DNA from: Cyanobacteriota bacterium
GTDB lineage: Bacteria > Cyanobacteriota > Cyanobacteriia > Leptolyngbyales > Leptolyngbyaceae
Length of the DNA stretch: 10,162 nt
Direction of reading: 5' to 3'
Assembly: GCA_027482985.1 (NCBI GenBank)
Contig: JAIXVO010000044.1
Coordinates: 1 to 10,162, forward strand
Under the pieces are notes generated by a model that saw nothing but the letters and a program-made list of their open reading frames with translations, ran no database searches and had not been told where the DNA came from. Of this stretch, positions 6,463 through 10,162 are shown piece by piece. A program made the translations under genes and the position numbers. The stretch's first letter is position 1. Every line of letters starts with the position of its first letter.

Positions 6463-6849
6463 TTAACTGTTCCCACTGTGGGCTAAACCCGGCGAGTGAG
6501 GTGCTGTATGATACTTCCCAACATATTCCTGCCATAACCGCGCCAGGTCTTGTGCCCGTTGCGTCGATTCAGCTTGGATTTGGTACATCCGGCGGGGGCG
6601 ACCGCGGCCTTCTACCTTTTTCCAGTACCCAGTAATAATGGCTTCCTCTTCCAAGAATTTGAGGGCACTATAAAGCACCGTATCAGAAAGCCGATAGGCT
6701 GGATAGTCCGTCTCTAGTAACTGAATCAGCTCAGTGCCATAGGAGTCTCCCCGAGTCAAGACTGCCAGCACGTAACAAACAGCAAGCTCCTTGTTCAAAT
6801 AGAACGGCGGCGGCGCTTGGAAGAATTTGTAAATGTCTTCAAACTTCAT
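6463..6849 (-). CDS. PadR-family transcriptional regulator
   Basis: This is a winged-helix regulator of 128 residues, or 131 from ATG 6858. The domain spans about residues 18-92: ELAVCYVLAVLTRGDSYGTELIQLL, then recognition-helix region YRLSDTVLYSALKFLEEE and a basic wing KKVEGRGRPRRMYQI, the diagnostic PadR signature. Residues 95-112 (STQRAQDLARLWQEYV) form a helix of the kind PadR proteins use to dimerise. The C-terminal tail is Gly/Ser/His-rich. PadR proteins usually repress nearby or own genes. The circadian regulator Pex is a cyanobacterial PadR-type protein and is a possible relative, which I cannot test. I prefer ATG 6849 because GATGGGA precedes it at usable spacing and the protein then begins MKFEDIYKFF. 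It could be co-transcribed with the CCB1-like gene. Confidence 0.88.
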   Translation of the reverse strand: MKFEDIYKFFQAPPPFYLNKELAVCYVLAVLTRGDSYGTELIQLLETDYPAYRLSDTVLYSALKFLEEEAIITGYWKKVEGRGRPRRMYQIQAESTQRAQDLARLWQEYVGKYHTAPHSPGLAHSGNS

Positions 6850-7458
6850 TTTTCCCATCCATACGACAGTTGTGCGAATCAGTGGTCTGTTAGTGATTTT
6901 CCCTTATGCAGGGTGTTATCAACTTAACAAAGGGTACGCGAGTCATGGCATCAGTCCAAAGACCGAAATAAGATCGCTAGGGATAAAAAGCCTTTATAGC
7001 TGTTCAAGATTTTCCTTTCCGTACTTCACCACACCTGAACATTTGCATCGATTGCTCAGTGCTCTTATGGTTCTGAGCACAAGACTGACCTTCAAGTCTC
7101 AGCAACAGCTTTTTCTTTGACGACCTTATTTAACTCGGAATCCTGGGGTATAAGAGTTTACCTCTTGGTAGCAACAAGTAGAAACCAACACTGAAGAACT
7201 TATCCAAACAACACTGACCAGTTAAATTGTCAGATGATTCTGCGTGGTAGTGAACATCCTTCGAAAATAGCAAACATTTTCACAAGCATGAAGTAGTGGT
7301 ATCAAGCACCTCCTTTTACAATACTACTCATAGAGTTTATTGCCGCAGGTCAGCACTGGTCAGATCGCTACAGCTAGCTGCCATCTTGCCATATGACCTG
7401 TGGATTTCATGTTAGCCGAGGCTTGAAAATTGCATGTAACTTTTCTTAAACTATTTCC
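6850..7458. other. Gene-free region of about 610 bp between two reverse-strand genes
   Basis: No frame here looks like a protein. The stretch holds the PadR promoter. A weak reverse-strand candidate is TTGTTA (6930-6925) with CATAAG (6908-6903) at 16 bases, four matches in each box. Another is TTGCTA/TATACC near 7174-7147, also at 16 bases. Structured elements are a hairpin with alternative pairings TGCTCAG/CTGAGCA or GTGCTC/GAGCAC (about 7053-7081), AGACT/AGTCT (about 7083-7099), CTGACCAG repeats (7214-7363), a palindrome CAGCTAGCTG (7371-7380), and AGGAGGTG on the reverse strand (7314-7307). A long leader or a small RNA is possible, but none is demonstrated. I see no Yfr1 motif. Confidence 0.5.
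7214..7363. repeat. CTGACCAG motif cluster
   Basis: CTGACCAG occurs at 7214-7221 and in inverted form, CTGGTCAG, at 7356-7363. A near copy, CAGGTCAG, at 7346-7353 starts exactly 10 bases before the latter, one helical turn away. GTCAGAT also recurs at 7229-7235 and 7359-7365. The same 8-mer appears a third time at 8250-8257, upstream of the response regulator. These look like binding sites for one regulator. Confidence 0.4.
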
Positions 7459-8130
7459 TTAAACCAAACCCGCTCGGAGCGCTACCACTGCGGCTTGCAC
7501 CCGATCATCCACCGCGAGCTTGTTCATAATGCCGCGAATATGGGTTTTGACCGTATTGGGACTGAGATACAGGTCGGCGGCGATTTCCGGGTTGCTTTTG
7601 CCTTCGACCATGAGCTTCAACACTTCCAGTTCACGCTGAGAGAGTTGCCCTACTAGCGTCGTGGAGGTCGGTGGCTTGAGATGTTCAATCACTCGGCGGG
7701 CAATTTGGGGATCGAGATAGGTGGCTCCTTCTTGCGCGGCGGCGATCGCGGCGATCAACCGATCCACATTTGTCCCTTTAATGCAGTAAGCATCGGCTCC
7801 GCTGGAAAGCGCCGCAATCACTTCGGTCTCAGTGACATGGGACGTGAGCATCACCACTCGCACATTGGGCATGAGGGCTTTGATCTGCTGGGTGGCGGCG
7901 ATGCCATCCTGACGCGGTAAGCCAATATCCATCACAATTACGTCAGGAACCAACTTCTGCGCCATTTCGACCGCTTGATAACCATCCCCCACCTGACCCA
8001 CCAGCGTCAGTTGCGGATATTCCCCTAAGGTTTGCTCCAGCCCTAACTGCATCATGGGATCGTCTTCTACAATCATTACTCTGAGCGGGGGCAAGTCTGT
8101 GGGGAGATGGGGTGAAGCAGAATTCAGCAT
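7459..8130 (-). CDS. NarL/LuxR-family response regulator
   Basis: This is a two-component transcription factor of 223 residues. The receiver domain (about 16-135) has the acidic pair in VMIVEDDP (D23/D24), phospho-acceptor D68 in DVIVMDIGLP, T96 in VVMLTSH and K118 in CIKGT, so it should be phosphorylatable. The C-terminal LuxR-type helix-turn-helix (about 160-223) carries LSQRELEVLKLMVEGKSNPEIAADLYLSPNTVKTHIRGIMNKL, which is canonical. ATG 8130 gives the family's usual length with a short lead before the receiver. The frame extends to a TTG at 8235 with AGAAGG before it, but that adds 35 residues without family character. No kinase is adjacent, so its partner is unknown. A 14-bp palindrome (8247-8260) and a CTGACCAG copy upstream suggest self-regulation, by inference. 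I cannot tell which named cyanobacterial regulator it matches. Confidence 0.92.
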   Translation of the reverse strand: MLNSASPHLPTDLPPLRVMIVEDDPMMQLGLEQTLGEYPQLTLVGQVGDGYQAVEMAQKLVPDVIVMDIGLPRQDGIAATQQIKALMPNVRVVMLTSHVTETEVIAALSSGADAYCIKGTNVDRLIAAIAAAQEGATYLDPQIARRVIEHLKPPTSTTLVGQLSQRELEVLKLMVEGKSNPEIAADLYLSPNTVKTHIRGIMNKLAVDDRVQAAVVALRAGLV

Positions 8131-8449
8131 GGAAAAACCGATTAACAACAAGAATGCGTTAAAATCCCGACGAAAGTAATATGCTTGAACTGATGAATCA
8201 AGGCGAGGCCGTGTGCCAATCCGCGAACCAGCCAAGTATGATACCTTCTCTGACCAGAGATTAAAGTTGTGGATAGTTTTGACCCAGCAAGCGGCGTGGC
8301 GCGATCGCCTCCGTATTTGGCGTTGTTCCCTATCCTACATGGATTTACGGAGGAGTATTACAGATAGATGCGGTTGCAGGTTTGTTGCTGACTTTGAAAG
8401 CTAGGATATTGAAGAACATTTGTCATTGTCATATCCGGATTCCATTGTA
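8131..8449. other. Divergent intergenic region, 319 bp
   Basis: This stretch separates the response regulator from the DUF3611 gene and should hold both promoters. It contains the palindrome at 8247-8260 and a HIP1 at 8301-8308. A weak forward promoter candidate, TTGCTG then TATTGA at 16 bases, lies at about 8383-8410. An open frame 8213-8404 (63 codons) has no protein character. Confidence 0.5.
8247..8260. promoter_or_regulatory. Palindrome TCTCTG-AC-CAGAGA, candidate operator
   Basis: Six-base arms TCTCTG (8247-8252) and CAGAGA (8255-8260) surround AC. The site contains CTGACCAG (8250-8257), the motif repeated downstream of the response-regulator gene. It lies about 120 bases upstream of ATG 8130, in the expected promoter area. 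Confidence 0.4.
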
Positions 8450-9055
8450 ATGAGCGCCAGGTCTAGCTATTCCTCCCCTTCCCCGGTTATCCAACAAATT
8501 GCGAATGAATTTCGCCGTACGGGTTGGATTAGTTTCTGGTCCCAGGTGGTGTTGGTCATCATCTCAAGCATTATTTTGATCGTGGCGGCGACGGCAATTC
8601 GGGCTCCTGTCGTGAATCCGGCCTTGCCAGGGGTGGCGATTCCCGCAGCGCCCAATCCTAGTGCCGGAGTGGGTGGGGTCTTAACATTTGGCGCGATCGC
8701 GGCGATGGGCGTGACCATCTACTGGGCGTTTCGGTATGTCCAAATTGGTCGTCAATTGCGCCAGGATGCCGCTATCCGCCCGAAGAAGTCAGAAGTGACC
8801 CAACTGATTCGGACGGGCTTGCTCGCCAGTTTAGCTGGGATGTTGTTGGGAATTTTAGGCAGCTTCGCCATTATTGGGACGGTGGCCGTGATTGCCTTTC
8901 GCCAAGGCCCCGGATTTGTTGCCGCCAGTCCCACTCAGGCCGTGAATTCCTTGGATATTTTGGTGGTACAGGCCAGCGTCAATCTGATTCTGGCGCACTT
9001 TCTGGGTTTGACGGGGTCGCTCTGGTTGTTGTACCGCATGAATCGGCAACCGTGA
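8450..9055 (+). CDS. DUF3611 family, Tic21-like membrane protein
   Basis: This is an integral membrane protein of 201 residues. An N-terminal soluble segment ends in IQQIANEFRRTGWISFW, typical of DUF3611 proteins. Four hydrophobic helices follow at about 28-50, 74-96, 123-150 and 170-196. A Pro/Ala-rich loop (about 52-72) joins the first two and a basic loop (QIGRQLRQ...RPKKSE) joins the second and third. From family knowledge, DUF3611 includes cyanobacterial homologues of the chloroplast inner-envelope protein Tic21/PIC1, assigned to protein import or iron transport. The role in cyanobacteria is not settled. I chose ATG 8450 over an in-frame TTG at 8420 because the shorter form starts close to the conserved region. 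Neither has a good Shine-Dalgarno. The stop is 128 bases before the peptidase gene, so co-transcription is possible. Confidence 0.82.
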   Translation: MSARSSYSSPSPVIQQIANEFRRTGWISFWSQVVLVIISSIILIVAATAIRAPVVNPALPGVAIPAAPNPSAGVGGVLTFGAIAAMGVTIYWAFRYVQIGRQLRQDAAIRPKKSEVTQLIRTGLLASLAGMLLGILGSFAIIGTVAVIAFRQGPGFVAASPTQAVNSLDILVVQASVNLILAHFLGLTGSLWLLYRMNRQP

Positions 9056-9183
9056 AGGCGATCGCTGCAGACCCAGTGAGAAACGTGCGGAATTTGTAAC
9101 CATCAGGGGAGACTGACGCTGGGGCATCGGTAGGTCTGCCACAACGCTCATGCTCCGAGTCAGATTTCTCGATGGGATGTGGC

Positions 9184-10162
9184 ATGAAACAACGTATGAT
9201 TCTGGCTGCAATTGGCATGGTGCTGATGTTCATCTGTCATAGTGGATGTACATCTATGGGGTCTAATGCTATGCCTCCTGCTGCTCCTTTTGCGTATCCC
9301 ACCAGTCCCAAAAGTGATCAGGTTGACCAGTATCATGGGGTCACGATCGCTGATCCTTATCGCTGGCTAGAGAATTCCGATAGCCCGGAAACCCAAGCCT
9401 GGATTGCGGCACAAAATCAGCTGACCTTCAGCTTTTTGGCGCAGATCCCGGAGCGCGATCGCATTCAACAACGGCTTACCCAGTTATGGAATTACGAGAA
9501 ATACGGCACGCCATTCAAGAAGGGCGATCGCTACTTCTTCTTCAAAAATGACGGCTTACAGAATCAGAGCGTCCTTTACACGCTGAAATCTCTCAGTGAT
9601 CCGCCGACTGTACTGATTGATCCCAACACGTTATCAGCAGATGGTACAGTGGCGCTCGCGGGTCTGGCTTTGAGTGAAGATGGCAAATTCATGACCTATG
9701 GCTTATCCACTTCTGGGTCGGACTGGCAGGAGTGGAAAGTGCGCGAGGTGGCAACGGGGCAAGATCTGCCCGACTTGCTACGGTGGGTCAAGTTTTCGGG
9801 CGCGTCCTGGGCGGCTGATGGGCAGGGCTTCTTTTACTCCCGGTATGATGAACCGAGTGAGAAAAACCGATTGGCAGCGGTGAATTATTTCCAAAAGTTG
9901 TACTATCACCGCCTGGGTACCTCCCAAGCGGAAGATGTTTTGGTTTACGAACGCCCGGATCAAAAAGAGTGGGGTTTTGCGGGTGAGGTGACCCAGGATG
10001 GGCGTTATCTAATCATTACGGTGTGGTTGGGCACCGATAGCCGTAATCTGGTGTTCTACCGCGATTTGGTCACGCCGAATGCGCCTGTGGTGGAACTGAT
10101 TCCAGAGTTTGAGGCGGAGTATAGTTTTGTTGATAATGAGGGCTCACGGCTCTGGTTTCGGA
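9184..10162 (+). CDS. Prolyl oligopeptidase (family S9A), C-terminally cut by window edge
   Basis: The first 326 codons of a prolyl endopeptidase, an enzyme that cuts short peptides after proline, are visible. After an N-terminal hydrophobic segment (about 5-18) comes the diagnostic opening DQYHGVTIADPYRWLE (about 48-63), SPETQAWIAAQN and the start of the beta-propeller (GDRYFFFKNDGLQNQSVLY, LSEDGKFMTYGLSTSGSDWQEW, WAADGQGFFYSRYDEP). The catalytic Ser, Asp and His lie in the C-terminal hydrolase domain beyond the window, so activity cannot be judged. The N-terminus ends in HSGC (Cys22), which looks like a lipobox except for His at -3. The protein is therefore exported and possibly lipid-anchored. 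ATG 9184 is preferred. An in-frame ATG at 9172 would add four residues, and the Shine-Dalgarno is weak for both. Confidence 0.92.
   Translation, partial: MKQRMILAAIGMVLMFICHSGCTSMGSNAMPPAAPFAYPTSPKSDQVDQYHGVTIADPYRWLENSDSPETQAWIAAQNQLTFSFLAQIPERDRIQQRLTQLWNYEKYGTPFKKGDRYFFFKNDGLQNQSVLYTLKSLSDPPTVLIDPNTLSADGTVALAGLALSEDGKFMTYGLSTSGSDWQEWKVREVATGQDLPDLLRWVKFSGASWAADGQGFFYSRYDEPSEKNRLAAVNYFQKLYYHRLGTSQAEDVLVYERPDQKEWGFAGEVTQDGRYLIITVWLGTDSRNLVFYRDLVTPNAPVVELIPEFEAEYSFVDNEGSRLWFR

Larger units (their letters stand above)
540..9531. repeat. Dispersed HIP1 octamers GCGATCGC (16 copies)
   Basis: Perfect copies begin at 540, 1467, 2188, 3428, 3845, 4159, 4446, 4975, 5826, 6413, 7742, 8301, 8693, 9058, 9455 and 9524. 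By chance one would expect far fewer than one in 10 kb. HIP1 abundance is a hallmark of many cyanobacterial genomes and supports the host assignment. Copies lie in both genes and intergenic DNA and are not specific to any feature here. Confidence 0.95.

Noticed and set aside
6833..7120. 95-codon forward frame overlapping the PadR start
   Set aside because: It overlaps the PadR start region antisense, has no ribosome site, and its sequence lacks protein character.
7459..8235. Longer response-regulator form starting at TTG 8235
   Set aside because: It adds 35 residues without family character. ATG 8130 gives the normal NarL-family length.

Overview
The window is chromosomal DNA from a cyanobacterium. 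The octamer GCGATCGC (HIP1) occurs 16 times, and several genes belong to families centred on cyanobacteria or plastids: DUF3155, a CCB1-like cytochrome b6f assembly factor, a DUF3611/Tic21-like membrane protein, and an SLH-domain wall protein. I see no insertion sequence, phage gene, CRISPR array, tRNA or rRNA. Most of the region is housekeeping or signalling content rather than an accessory island. I cannot name the genus.

Layout, left to right. Positions 51-1 hold the first codons of a reverse-strand gene that runs off the window. It sits directly behind a reverse-strand tandem-PAS histidine kinase (62-1660). A gene-free stretch of about 680 bp with a strong palindrome follows. Next is a forward secreted SLH protein (2338-3597) whose C-terminal half resembles a VirB10/TrbI-type domain. 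A strong hairpin terminator follows and lies inside the last codons of the convergent GAF histidine kinase (3681-5120), which looks Hik2/CSK-like. A near-consensus promoter then drives a small basic DUF3155 protein (5342-5659, TTG start), which ends in a second textbook terminator. Reverse-strand genes follow: a CCB1-like protein (5800-6336) and a PadR-family repressor (6463-6849). A second gene-free stretch of about 610 bp separates these from a reverse NarL/LuxR response regulator (7459-8130). On the forward strand come a DUF3611/Tic21-like four-helix membrane protein (8450-9055) and a prolyl oligopeptidase (9184 to the window end, truncated there).

How the parts may work together. There are two sensor kinases and one response regulator, but none is adjacent to an obvious partner, so pairings cannot be read from gene order. 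The SLH protein acts at the cell wall. The CCB1-like and Tic21-like proteins act in membranes, and the former is probably needed for haem attachment in cytochrome b6f.

The most unusual signals are non-coding: the triple half-site palindrome at 1929-1953, the repeated CTGACCAG motif flanking the response-regulator gene, and an unpaired perfect Shine-Dalgarno next to the first kinase that suggests a frameshift or mis-set start. I found no convincing new multi-gene system.
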